Source: Solirubrobacter ginsenosidimutans (lineage in GTDB: Bacteria; Actinomycetota; Thermoleophilia; Solirubrobacterales; Solirubrobacteraceae). From it: a stretch of DNA of 64,000 bases. The stretch is from NCBI RefSeq assembly GCF_027587205.1, contig NZ_JAPDOD010000008.1, forward strand, positions 1-64,000, given 5' to 3'. The notes beneath the pieces were generated by a model. That model had not been told where the DNA came from. It did no database searches and was given only the letters and a program-made list of their open reading frames with translations. Shown here in pieces: positions 7,749 through 15,855 of the stretch. The position numbers were made by a program, and so were the translations under genes. Each line of letters opens with the position of its first letter. Positions within the stretch are counted from its first letter, which is position 1.

Positions 7749-9086
7749 TCAGGCGGGGGTCGCGGCGCGGGCGCGCCGGCGCTGCGGCGCCTTGACCTGG
7801 ACCTCGCGGGCCACGACGTAGGAGCCGATGACGGCGACCAGCGCGACGAGTTGGAGCGCGAGGCCCTGGTAGGTGGCGAAGAGGCCGAGCCAGCTGTTCG
7901 CCCACACCGGCAGCGCGAAGCCCGTCGGGGTCGTCGGGAGCCAGCCGAGGCCCTGGAGGACGTGGGCGGTGTTGCCGACCATCACGGCCAGCACGAACGC
8001 GATCATCACGCCGGTGGCGATCAGCATCTTCTTGTAGGGCAGCTTGCGCTGCAGCGCGAAGGTGATGATGCCGACGGCGAGCGTCGCCGCGAGGCCGATG
8101 CCGCTGCCCAGCACGCACGCCCGCGTGCCCGCCGAGACCTGCAGGTTCTGGACGAAGAGGACGGTCTCGAACCCCTCGCGATAGACCGAGGTCAGGCCGA
8201 GGATCCCCAGCCCGATCGCCTGCCCGGAGAGGAAGCCGACCTTCTCGAGCGACTTGCGCCGGCGGTTGAAGCGCGCGATCCACTGGCTCCAGTAGACGCG
8301 ATGGAAGAACCAGTTGGTGATCACGAGCAGCACGACGATGGCCACGATCCCGGTGATCGCCTCCAGGCGCAGACCGCCGGTGCCGAACTGCTCGATCACG
8401 AGCTGCACGATCGCCCACGTGATCGCGGTCGCGAAGATCCCGGCGATCCCGCCCAGCAGCACCGGCCGCCGCAGGTGCTTGCGGGCGCCCACGAAGCTGG
8501 CGGTGATCGCGGCGAGGATCAGGACGGCCTCCAAGCCCTCGCGGAAGACGAGGATCGCCGCGTCGGTGACGACCTGCGCGTGGCTGACCTTGACGTCGCC
8601 GTTGGCCTGCTGGGCCGCGTTGAGCGCGTTGCGGGCGGCGCCGGTGTCGGGCTTTTTTCCCCGATCGAGCGCGGTCAGCACGTTCCACATCGCCGTGTTG
8701 AGCGCGGGGTTGTCCAGCGCCCCCGCGCGCCACTCGGCGTCGAGCGCCGCGGCGATCGTCCCCGCGTCGAGGTCCTTGCGAATGGCGTCGTAGTCGCGCG
8801 CCGGCGCGCGCGTCGCCGGCGGGGCGAGGGCGTCGACGTCGTCGGCCAGCGGCCACGGCTGGAACTCGTTGCGGGTCTCGTCGACCGTGCGGGCCAGCTT
8901 CGCGTACGCCGGGTCGAGCTTCGCCAGTAGCCGCGTCTCGGTCCGCAGGTGCGCCGCCAGGGCGGCGTCGTGCGCGCGTACCGCCTGCCGGTACTGCGTG
9001 CCGATGTCACCCGGGAGCGTCGCCGCCTGCGCGGGCGCGGCGAGTACCAGCGCCGCGAACGCGGCCACCACCAGCGCCCGGATCAC
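7749..9086 (-). CDS. FTR1 family iron permease with periplasmic N-terminal domain
   Basis: 445 residues from GTG 9086. A signal peptide ends near 'LAAPAQAATLPG', then a mostly helical extracytoplasmic region of about 140 residues precedes the FTR1 membrane domain. The two iron-binding REXXE motifs are present: 'VFREGLEAVLILAA' and 'SVYREGFETVLFV'. About seven membrane helices follow to the C-terminus. FTR1/EfeU proteins import iron across the membrane, usually with an extracytoplasmic oxidase or binding partner. The start overlaps the stop of the EfeU-EfeO fusion gene by 4 nt (GTGA, 9083-9086), so both are one iron-uptake operon. Having two FTR1-type permeases in one operon is unusual. Confidence 0.9.
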   Translation of the reverse strand: MIRALVVAAFAALVLAAPAQAATLPGDIGTQYRQAVRAHDAALAAHLRTETRLLAKLDPAYAKLARTVDETRNEFQPWPLADDVDALAPPATRAPARDYDAIRKDLDAGTIAAALDAEWRAGALDNPALNTAMWNVLTALDRGKKPDTGAARNALNAAQQANGDVKVSHAQVVTDAAILVFREGLEAVLILAAITASFVGARKHLRRPVLLGGIAGIFATAITWAIVQLVIEQFGTGGLRLEAITGIVAIVVLLVITNWFFHRVYWSQWIARFNRRRKSLEKVGFLSGQAIGLGILGLTSVYREGFETVLFVQNLQVSAGTRACVLGSGIGLAATLAVGIITFALQRKLPYKKMLIATGVMIAFVLAVMVGNTAHVLQGLGWLPTTPTGFALPVWANSWLGLFATYQGLALQLVALVAVIGSYVVAREVQVKAPQRRRARAATPA

Positions 9087-11023
9087 TGGCCGAGGGCGTC
9101 CGAGAGCTTCGCCATCGGCTTCGCCAGCGCGGCGACCAGCTGCGCGAGCTGCCGGCGTTCGGCGTCGTCGACGGTGGCATAGCTCGGGAACCTGCCGCCC
9201 GGCCCCAGGGTGGCCAGCTCTTTCTGCACGGCGTCGAAGCGGGCGGCGATGTCGGCCTCGAGCGTCGGGTCCTTCGCCTTCAGCGCGGGCGCGAGCAGGC
9301 CGAACGTCGTCTGCGAGCCCGAGACGTTGGCGAGGAAGTCGGAGAGATCGGTGTGCGAGTAGCGATCCTCCTCGCCCGTGATCTTGGACTTGGCGACCTC
9401 GTCGAGCAGCCCGTTGGCGCCGTTGGCCAGCTCGTCGGGCTGGTAGTCGAGCGTGCGGGTCTTGGCCTCGAGGGTCTGCACGTCGGCGAGCAGCTTATCC
9501 GCGATCGGTGCCATTCCGGTAGTCGAGTCCTTCTCCCACAGCGCCTGCTCGATCCGGTGGAAACCGGTCCAGGACTGGCCCTTTTGAACGTCGTTGACGC
9601 GGGCATCGATGTCCGGGTCGAGCGTGCCGAAACTCTCCGCCACGGGCTCGATCGTCTCGTACGGCACCCGCGCGGCGGCGAACTCGGACTTCGCCTTCTC
9701 GACGTCTCCCGCCTTGACCGCGGCGACGAAGGCTCGCACCTGCGTGACGAGCTCCACCGCCTGCGTGTGGACGTAGCGTTTGTAGCCGGTGACGGCGGCC
9801 TCCAGCTCCGGGTCGTCGGACGCGGCCACCGCCTGGCCGCCGACGGTCACGATGCCCGTGGCGGCGGTCGTCCCGCCGGGGCAGCTGAGCGCGTAGTCGC
9901 CCGGTTGCAGCGTGAGCGTGAACGAGCCGGCGAGGCCGGCGACGAGGTTCTCCTTCTCGCCGAGGATGCGCGAGCCCTGCAGGATCTCGAGCTCGCTGAC
10001 GCGGCCGGTGCCGGCGTTGGTGACCTTGAACGTCGTGCGGCCGGCGTCGAGCTTGAGCGCCGAGGGCGAGCAGCCCGCGTCGGTCAGCTTGAGCTCGACG
10101 GTCTTGGCCCCGGCGGCGCTCGGCGCGTCCTTTCCGCCGCCGCCGCAACCGGCCACGACCAGCACGAGCAGGAGCAGGAGGATGATCGGCCCGGAGGCGA
10201 CCGGCGCGCGAGTGGGGACCTTCACGCCGGCGGGCCAGAGCACGTAGAGCGCGGCGGGAACCAGGAACACGACGTAGCCGATCAGCTCCGCGTAGGTCGG
10301 CAGCGGCTGCCAGCCGAGCATCCCGGTCAGCAGCGCCGACGTCCACGAGCCCGGGACGACCAGCCACGTGAGGTCGAGCGCCTGGCCCTGGCCGGCGTTC
10401 AGCCAGCCGGCCTCGTGGGCGGTGTGGACGGTCGTGGCGACGAGCCCGGCGGCGACGAGGACGAGCACGAAACCGGTGACGCGGAAGAACCGCGAGAGGT
10501 TCAGGCGTACGCCGCCGCTGTAGATCAGGAACCCGATCGCGACCGCGCACGCGAGGCCGAGCAGCGCACCCAGGCCCGCCGTCCCCGGATCGTCGGCGCC
10601 CTGGAACACGGCGAGCAGGAAGACCACGGTCTCGAGGCCTTCGCGGATCACCGCGAAGAACGCCATCGCGACCAGCGCGCTGGTCGAGCCGCTGACGAGC
10701 GCCGCCCGCGCGCTGTCTCGCAGGTGACCGGACAGGCCGCGCGCGTGCCGGCGCATCCACACGATCATGAAGGTCACGATCCCGATCGCCGCGACGCCGA
10801 TGACGGTCTCAAGCCCTTCCTGTTGGCGCTGCGGCAGTTCCTCGTCGAGGATCTCCAGGAGGACGCCGATCGCGACGCAGATGGCGATGGCGGCGGCGAC
10901 GCCGAGCCACATCGGGCGAAGCGCGTCGCGCCGGCCCTCCTGGCGCAGGAAGCTGGCGATGATGCCGACGATGAGCGCGGCCTCGACCCCCTCCCGGAGG
11001 CCGATCACAAAACTGGGCAGCAT
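9083..11023 (-). CDS. EfeU-EfeO fusion: iron permease, cupredoxin-like and imelysin domains
   Basis: 646 residues joining two normally separate proteins. Residues 1-280 are an EfeU/FTR1 permease (MLPSFVIGLREGVEAALIVG; second motif 'VIREGLETVVFLL'). Residues 281-303 read like a lipoprotein signal (LLLLLVLVVAGCGGGG), followed by an EfeO part: a cupredoxin-like domain (about 305-395) and an imelysin/M75 domain (about 405-646) with the metal-binding motif 'GFHRIEQALW'. No EfeB-type haem peroxidase lies nearby. The fusion would tether the iron-binding EfeO to its permease; alternatively signal peptidase II could cut at the internal Cys and release a lipoprotein. No ribosome-binding site precedes the ATG; an iron-box-like site sits 3 bp upstream. 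Confidence 0.92.
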   Translation of the reverse strand: MLPSFVIGLREGVEAALIVGIIASFLRQEGRRDALRPMWLGVAAAIAICVAIGVLLEILDEELPQRQQEGLETVIGVAAIGIVTFMIVWMRRHARGLSGHLRDSARAALVSGSTSALVAMAFFAVIREGLETVVFLLAVFQGADDPGTAGLGALLGLACAVAIGFLIYSGGVRLNLSRFFRVTGFVLVLVAAGLVATTVHTAHEAGWLNAGQGQALDLTWLVVPGSWTSALLTGMLGWQPLPTYAELIGYVVFLVPAALYVLWPAGVKVPTRAPVASGPIILLLLLVLVVAGCGGGGKDAPSAAGAKTVELKLTDAGCSPSALKLDAGRTTFKVTNAGTGRVSELEILQGSRILGEKENLVAGLAGSFTLTLQPGDYALSCPGGTTAATGIVTVGGQAVAASDDPELEAAVTGYKRYVHTQAVELVTQVRAFVAAVKAGDVEKAKSEFAAARVPYETIEPVAESFGTLDPDIDARVNDVQKGQSWTGFHRIEQALWEKDSTTGMAPIADKLLADVQTLEAKTRTLDYQPDELANGANGLLDEVAKSKITGEEDRYSHTDLSDFLANVSGSQTTFGLLAPALKAKDPTLEADIAARFDAVQKELATLGPGGRFPSYATVDDAERRQLAQLVAALAKPMAKLSDALGQ

Positions 11024-11026
11024 GAG

Positions 11027-11040
11027 TTAGGTGACCCTAA
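11027..11040 (-). promoter_or_regulatory. Putative DtxR/IdeR iron box
   Basis: TTAGGTGACCCTAA has perfect 5-bp arms (TTAGG/CCTAA) around a 4-nt centre and matches 12 of 14 positions of the first part of the DtxR/IdeR consensus (TTAGGTTAGCCTAA...). It ends 3 bp before the ATG of the EfeU-EfeO gene, where iron-bound repressor would block initiation. The match to the outer half-site is poor, so this is a probable, not certain, site. Confidence 0.55.
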
Positions 11041-11106
11041 GAGGAGATGATGAGAGGACGGTGGTGATCTCATCGACCTGTCATCTGGGCGCACGACCTT
11101 CCGAAG

Positions 11107-11958
11107 GTGCTGCACGCCATCTACCGCTCGACCGGCAAAGTGAACACCAAACCGCGTCCGGCGGGATTCTCGAAGCGCGAATCGCTGGAGTCCTTCCTCA
11201 GCGCGTGGGAGGCCGCCGGCGCCGCGACGGGCGACCTGCTCTTCCTCAACGACGGGCCCGTGCCGGACGAGCAGCTCGAGCTGATGGAGGCGTCGGGCGC
11301 GGTGGTCGTGCGCGCCGCCGACGACGCGATGGGCGCGTACGTGGCGGCGATGGACCTCGCGTTCGAGCAGGGCTGGCCGGACACCGACCTCGTCTACTTC
11401 GGCGAGGACGACTACCTGTACCGCTCGGACACGTTCGCGGCGCTCACCGCGGCCGCGGCGGCGCTGCCGGAGGTCGATCACTTCGCCCCCTACGCGACGA
11501 TCGGCCGCACGATGCCCAACGGCGAGCCGCTGCACGACGGCCTGCGCCGTCCGCGCCTCGGCGGAGAGCCGCTCGCGGAGGTCGACGGTGTGACGTGGCA
11601 TCGCGCGACGAGCCACACGGTCTCCTACGCGATCCGCGTCGGCGCGCTGCGCGCCGATCGCCCGCTGCACCTGCTGGCGCTGCGGGCGGGCGGGGCGTGG
11701 GACCACGCGATGTGCCTCGCCTGCGCGGGCCGCCTGCCCTTCACCGCGCGAGAACTGCTCGATCCGCTCCCGGGCGCCCCGCTGCAGCGCCGCGCGAAGG
11801 TCACGCTGTGGCGGATCGCGATCAGCGCCGTCGCCCTGCGCCGCCGGGTCCGGGGCGCTCACGTCATCGCGGCGCCGATGCCCGCGCTCGCCTCGCACAT
11901 GGAGGTCGGGCTGATGGCCGCGGGCGCCGACTGGGCGCCGCTGCAGCCCCGCGCCTGA
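11107..11958 (+). CDS. Glycosyltransferase-like protein (GT-A type, EDD motif)
   Basis: 283 residues from GTG 11107. The N-terminus 'MLHAIYRSTGKVNTKPRP' plus 'LLFLNDGPVP', 'AVVVRAADDAMGAYVAAMDLAF' and 'DTDLVYFGEDDYLYRSDTF' fit a GT-A-like Rossmann fold with an acidic EDD triad in the place of the DxD metal site. Later segments ('GVTWHRATSHTVSYAIRVGAL') could form the acceptor side. There is no signal peptide, so it is probably cytoplasmic. It is divergent from the iron operon (about 80 bp between starts) and 34 bp before the next gene. The family assignment rests on motif layout only; donor and acceptor are unknown. Confidence 0.65.
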   Translation: MLHAIYRSTGKVNTKPRPAGFSKRESLESFLSAWEAAGAATGDLLFLNDGPVPDEQLELMEASGAVVVRAADDAMGAYVAAMDLAFEQGWPDTDLVYFGEDDYLYRSDTFAALTAAAAALPEVDHFAPYATIGRTMPNGEPLHDGLRRPRLGGEPLAEVDGVTWHRATSHTVSYAIRVGALRADRPLHLLALRAGGAWDHAMCLACAGRLPFTARELLDPLPGAPLQRRAKVTLWRIAISAVALRRRVRGAHVIAAPMPALASHMEVGLMAAGADWAPLQPRA

Positions 11959-11992
11959 CCCCTGCGCCGGGACCGCTGGGATATTCCTTGGC

Positions 11993-12394
11993 GTGAGCTC
12001 CGACATCTACGTCCGCGCGTTCGCCGACGGCGCCGTCGCCGATCGCGACGGGCTCGCGGTCCGGCGGCTGTTGTTGGAGGCGTGCGGGTTCCGGGTCGAG
12101 GCTGACGGCAGCCTGCGGGTCGCGGGCGCCGAGGTCCGCGGCCTGCCCGTCGCGGGCCGGCCGTTCGCGGGCCTCCAGTTCAGCCGCAGCTCGGTCCCCG
12201 CGTTCGACCTGATCGTGGCCGTCGCGCGGGCGGGCGGCATGGTGATCCTGCCGGTCGGGTGCGCGGCCTGCATCGTGGCCGAGGAGCAGCGCGCGCACCT
12301 GCCGGCCGACATCGCCGGAGACGGTGTGGAGCTCGTCGATTCCGGGGCCGCCCTCGCCGCCGTGGTGCAGCGCGCTCTACCGTCCTCACCGTGA
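11993..12394 (+). CDS. Hypothetical protein, 133 aa
   Basis: A soluble 133-residue protein starting at GTG 11993, 7 nt after a GATATT hexamer. It contains 'FADGAVADRDGLAVRRLLLEACGFRVEADGSLRVAG' and 'GGMVILPVGCAACIVAEEQRAHLP', with a CAAC cysteine pair near residue 90 that might bind metal or be redox active. I do not recognise the family. Its stop overlaps the start of the next small gene (GTGA, 12391-12394), so the two are translationally coupled and probably act together. Confidence 0.6.
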   Translation: MSSDIYVRAFADGAVADRDGLAVRRLLLEACGFRVEADGSLRVAGAEVRGLPVAGRPFAGLQFSRSSVPAFDLIVAVARAGGMVILPVGCAACIVAEEQRAHLPADIAGDGVELVDSGAALAAVVQRALPSSP

Positions 12395-12564
12395 GTCCAT
12401 CCGAGCCCGATCTCGCCGAAGCGCTCGAGTTGCGCGACGAGCTGCTGATGGCGTGTCGCGAAGTGCTGCTCGGCGTCGGCACACGAGCGGCGTCGGCCCT
12501 GGTGGCGCACATCGACGCGCTGCTCGACCTCGACGACGAGGCCTCACCGGGGTCGCAGCGCTGA
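12391..12564 (+). CDS. Small hypothetical protein, 57 aa
   Basis: A 57-residue frame from GTG 12391 (MSPSEPDLAEALELRDEL) to TGA 12564. It is acidic and helical ('ELLMACREVLLGVGTRAASALVAHIDALLDLDDE'). Its start overlaps the upstream stop by 4 nt, and a TACCGT hexamer (12378-12383) lies 7 nt before the start, so it could also be made from its own leaderless transcript. Function unknown. It ends 4 bp before the stop of the convergent frameshifted gene. Confidence 0.55.
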   Translation: MSPSEPDLAEALELRDELLMACREVLLGVGTRAASALVAHIDALLDLDDEASPGSQR

Positions 12565-12568
12565 GCGC

Positions 12569-13761
12569 TCAGCGCACCAGGCGCCACCGGTAACCGAAGT
12601 ACGGCAGCCGGGCCAAGCCGTTCTCGATCGGGTAGGTGCGCCACTTCGCGTGGGCGTCCGGCCGTCCCTGAACGGCCTTGACGCCGTCGGGCACCACGAT
12701 CAGCAGCCGGTCCGCCGAGCCCATCGTGATGCCGGTGCGCTCGGCGGTGCGGAGCGGCTTGCAGGCCGTTCCGCTGCCATTGGAGAGCGCGGCGGCGAGG
12801 CACACGTAGCCCTTGCCGGGCAGCAGCCACACGTCGTCGGCGAGCGCCCGGATCCCGGCCTTGTCGATGCCGAGTCGTGCGCGGGAACGATCCGCAGGCG
12901 CTTGAGCGTTGCCGCGGGCGGTGCGGTGCCGGTGCGCAGGGCGGCGAAGACCTCGCTCGCCGGCTTGGTGCCCGGCCCGGGGTGGGGGAGGAGCGCGAGC
13001 AGCCTGCGGTTGGCCTTGGTCACGGGCAGGCGCTCGTAGATCGAGAACGTCAGGACGGTCCTCGAACGGATCGCGGGGCGGTGCATCGCCGGCATCGCGG
13101 GCTGGTCGGTGGTGAGCGTGAGCCGCAGCGGGCGCCCGGTGGCGGGATCGATGTCATAGACCACCGCGCCGCGCGGGAAGTTGCGCAGGCGGACCTCGAA
13201 GCGCCCGCCGCCGAGATCGCGCAGGTTGCCCGCCCGGTAGGCGCGGCGGAAGGCGACCAGCGGGTCGCCGTTCGGTATCGGGTTGTTCTTCGGCTCCTTG
13301 ACCCGCTTGCGGGTCTCCACACGGTAGGTGGAGGTCGACCAGACGCTCGTGCGCTTCGCGGTCTCGCGCGCGTCGGTGGTGACGCGGACCTTGCCGTGGT
13401 GGACGTCGGAGTGCAACGTGTGGGTGACCGAGCCGAGCGCCCAGCCCTCGGTCCGCTGGCGGCTGCCGAGCTTGCCGTTGGCGTAGCCCGCGATGTCGAT
13501 CCGCCAGTGGGCGATGCCCTTCCCGCCCGTCGCGGCATACGCGCGGGCGGCGAGGCTGGGGGATTCTCCGCGGCCGAGCAGCAGGACCGCCGCCGCCAGG
13601 CCGACCACGAGGACGGCGGCGGGGATGAGCCGGCGGGCCACGCGGCGCGGCCGGCGCGGGCCCGGGCTCGCGAGCACCCGCGCTGTGAGCGCGGCCGGAA
13701 CCGTCAACTCGTCACCGACCGGGTCGGCGCGCTTGAGGTCGTCGAGCAGGTCGGGGGTCAT
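12569..13761 (-). pseudogene. Frameshifted membrane protein paired with ECF sigma factor
   Basis: From ATG 13761 the frame encodes 'MTPDLLDDLKRADPVGDELT', one membrane helix ('LIPAAVLVVGLAAAVLLLG', about residues 33-51), then an extracytoplasmic domain ('HWRIDIAGYANGKLGSRQRTE', 'FEVRLRNFPRGAVVYDIDP', 'YERLPVTKANRRLLALL'). Near 12870-12890 protein-like sequence jumps frame: after '...KRLRIVPA' this frame turns arginine-rich, while another continues 'RLGIDKAGIRALADDVWLLP' to a stop at 12569. One missing or two extra bases would explain this; it may be a real mutation or a sequencing error. The start overlaps the sigma-factor stop (ATGA), the arrangement of an anti-sigma-like, CU044_5270-type partner. 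If real, the mutation replaces the C-terminal ~100 residues of the sensor domain. Confidence 0.7.
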
Positions 13762-14255
13762 GACACGCTCCTCGTCACATCGCGGTCGAGTTCGGCGGCC
13801 AGCCGCGCGCGGGCACGGTGCAGGCGGGTGTGGACGGCCTGGGCGCTGCAGCCGAGCACGACCCCCGCCTGCGCGCCGTCCAGCCCTTCCCACGCGGTCA
13901 GCATCAGCACCTCGCGGTCGAGCGGCTTAAGGCGTGAGAGGGCCTCCCAGAGCGGGTGCGGCCCGCCGGCGGCGTCGTCAGCGGCCCGATCGCGAGCGAG
14001 CGCGCTGAGCCGCTCGGCCAGCGCGTCCCGCCGCCGCGCCGCCCGCCACTCGTTGGCGAGCAGCCGCCGGGCGACGCCGAAGAGCCACAGGACCGGCTCG
14101 GTCTTCGGGACGCGGCGGCGCCGCCGCCACGCGACCACGAACACCTCGGCGACGATCTCCTCGGCCGTCGCCGCGTCGGTCCGCCGTGACGCGTACGCGA
14201 GCACATCCCGCCCGTGGTCGGCGAACAGCCGCTCGAACCTCTCCCGATCGTGCAC
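13758..14255 (-). CDS. ECF-type sigma factor
   Basis: 165 residues from GTG 14255 ('VHDRERFERLFADHGRDVLA'). Sigma region 2 is 'YASRRTDAATAEEIVAEVFVVAWRR' and 'PVLWLFGVARRLLANEWR'; region 4 is 'LSRLKPLDREVLMLTAWEGLDGAQAGVVLGCSAQAVHTRLHRARARL'. The linker and length fit ECF factors. The frame is open further upstream, but that sequence overlaps the divergent YCII gene and is not sigma-like. The stop overlaps the start of the membrane protein at 13761, the classical sigma/anti-sigma operon arrangement. Loss of the intact partner by frameshift may leave the sigma factor deregulated, if the frameshift is real. Confidence 0.88.
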   Translation of the reverse strand: MHDRERFERLFADHGRDVLAYASRRTDAATAEEIVAEVFVVAWRRRRRVPKTEPVLWLFGVARRLLANEWRAARRRDALAERLSALARDRAADDAAGGPHPLWEALSRLKPLDREVLMLTAWEGLDGAQAGVVLGCSAQAVHTRLHRARARLAAELDRDVTRSVS

Positions 14256-14315
14256 TGCACCCCCATGTGCGGCCGCGGCGCATTCCTTACCGGCCGGCGC
14301 TACCGTCGGCCGCCG

Positions 14316-14600
14316 ATGTTCGTCCTCCTGCTCACCTACATCAAGCCGCTGCCCGAAGTCGATGCCCTGATGCGCAAGCACATGGCGTGGCTGAACGAGC
14401 AGTACGCGGCGGGCCGCTTCATCGTCTCGGGCCGCCGCATCCCCCGCACCGGCGGGGTGATCCTCGCCCGCGGCGACGACCTCGAGGAGATCGAGGCGCT
14501 CGCGGCGAGCGACCCGTTCGTCTCCGGCGGGGTCGCGACCGTCGAGATCGTCCAGTTCCGCGCCTCCCAGACCGCCAAGGGCCTCGACGCGCTTCTCTGA
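14316..14600 (+). CDS. YCII-related domain protein
   Basis: 94 residues from ATG 14316 (MFVLLLTYIKPLPEV), with 'MRKHMAWLNEQYAAGRFIVSGRRIPRTGGVILARG' and 'LEEIEALAASDPFVSGGVATVEIVQF'. The conserved His and the ASDPF motif mark the YCII superfamily. It diverges from the ECF sigma gene with 60 bp between starts; YCII-type proteins are frequent neighbours of ECF sigma factors in actinobacteria. A TACCGT hexamer (14301-14306) lies 9 nt before the start. Biochemical role unknown. Confidence 0.88.
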   Translation: MFVLLLTYIKPLPEVDALMRKHMAWLNEQYAAGRFIVSGRRIPRTGGVILARGDDLEEIEALAASDPFVSGGVATVEIVQFRASQTAKGLDALL

Positions 14601-14689
14601 CCTCGGTCGCGCGCGTCTCCGTGCGCATATCGTCGGCGTATCGAAAACCGCATACGTCCTGGCAACACCGCGCCGGTTGAAATGGCGGT

Positions 14690-15340
14690 GTGACTCCCAG
14701 TAGACCGGCACGAACAACGACCCGGCGGGCCCGGATTCGCAGGCGCCGCGCCGCCGCCGTGCTCACCGCCGTCGTGGCGATCACCGCAGCTCTCGGCTCC
14801 CAGTCGCTGGTGTCGTCGCCCTCCGCGGCGGCGTCTTCGCCCCCGCCGCCCGCCGACCGCTCCCGCGACGAGCGGGGCGATGTGCTCGGCGAGGCCGGCG
14901 GTGCCGTCCCCGGCGGCACGACGGTCTTCGATGACGAGGTTCCGGGTGTCGCCAACCTCGATCGGGCGCTCCTGCGTGCCCTGCGCCGGGCTGCGACGGC
15001 CGCAGCGAACGACGGCGTGGAGTTCGTCGTCGACAGCGGCTGGCGTTCGCCGGACTACCAGGAGCGACTCCTTCGTGAGGCGGTTCTGCAGTACGGCTCA
15101 CAGGCGGAAGCGGCCCGGTGGGTGGCCACGCCGACCACGTCCGCTCACGTGTCGGGGCAGGCGGTCGACATCGGGCCCGCCGATGCCGCGGCGTGGCTGT
15201 CCGGACACGGCGCCGCGTACGGGCTGTGCCAGGTCTACGGCAACGAACCCTGGCACTACGAGCTGCGCCCGGAGGCCATCGCTCAGGGCTGCCCGGCCAT
15301 GTATGCCGACCCGACGCACGATCCAAGGATGCAGCAGTGA
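14690..15340 (+). CDS. VanY-type D-alanyl-D-alanine carboxypeptidase (M15B)
   Basis: 216 residues from GTG 14690. An arginine-rich N-terminus and a hydrophobic stretch ('AAAVLTAVVAITAALGS') form a signal peptide or anchor, then a Ser/Pro linker. The peptidase domain has 'VEFVVDSGWRSPDYQERLL', the zinc motif 'SAHVSGQAVDIGP' (SxHxxGxAxD), and 'NEPWHYEL' carrying the catalytic Glu/His pair. It should trim D-Ala from peptidoglycan stems outside the membrane. It is the first gene of a five-gene operon; its stop overlaps the next start (GTGA, 15337-15340). A cell-wall peptidase leading a MacB-type exporter operon suggests an envelope-stress or antimicrobial-resistance role. Confidence 0.9.
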   Translation: MTPSRPARTTTRRARIRRRRAAAVLTAVVAITAALGSQSLVSSPSAAASSPPPPADRSRDERGDVLGEAGGAVPGGTTVFDDEVPGVANLDRALLRALRRAATAAANDGVEFVVDSGWRSPDYQERLLREAVLQYGSQAEAARWVATPTTSAHVSGQAVDIGPADAAAWLSGHGAAYGLCQVYGNEPWHYELRPEAIAQGCPAMYADPTHDPRMQQ

Positions 15341-15855
15341 AGAGCAGCTCTCGGCCGCTGGCCGCCCTCGCCATGGTCGTCCTGATCGGCGCGGGCTGTG
15401 GCTCGAACGCACCATCAGAGACCGGCAACGAGCACGCCACCAACCAGGACGCCGCGGTGAAGTTCGCCGAGTGCATGCGCGACAACGGCGTCAGCCAGTT
15501 CCCGGACCCGGACGCGTCCGGCGCTTTGACCATCGACGGGGTCTTGAATGGCTCGTCGATCGACCCGAACGGCGCAGCCTGGAAGCGGGCCAGCGCCGCG
15601 TGCAAAGACCTGCAGCCATCCGGGTTCACGGGCCCCGGGAAGCGGAGCCCCAAGCAGCAGTCGGCGGGCCTCGAGTTCGCCCAGTGCATCCGCGAGCACG
15701 GCGTGAAGGACTTTCCGGACCCGCTCAACGGCGAGCCCCTCGTCGACACGAATCGCATCCCGTCCGCCGCGACCAGCGATGGCATGACGATTCTCAACGC
15801 CGCGATGCAGCAGTGCCGCGATCTCGGGGCGAAGGCCATCAAGGGCCAGCGGTGA
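15337..15855 (+). CDS. Lipoprotein with duplicated FAxCxRxxGVxxFPDP motif
   Basis: 172 residues from GTG 15337. The N-terminus has a lipoprotein signal with lipobox LIGAGC (Cys about residue 20). The body contains two copies of one unit: 'KFAECMRDNGVSQFPDP' near residue 45 and 'EFAQCIREHGVKDFPDP' near residue 115, each with a conserved Cys that may pair with 'SAACKDL' and 'MQQCRDL'. Such lipoproteins recur beside MacB-like ABC exporters in actinobacteria. It overlaps both neighbours by 4 nt, so it is made in step with the VanY and adaptor proteins. It is probably a surface-exposed substrate- or partner-binding subunit; that is inference. Confidence 0.82.
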   Translation: MKSSSRPLAALAMVVLIGAGCGSNAPSETGNEHATNQDAAVKFAECMRDNGVSQFPDPDASGALTIDGVLNGSSIDPNGAAWKRASAACKDLQPSGFTGPGKRSPKQQSAGLEFAQCIREHGVKDFPDPLNGEPLVDTNRIPSAATSDGMTILNAAMQQCRDLGAKAIKGQR

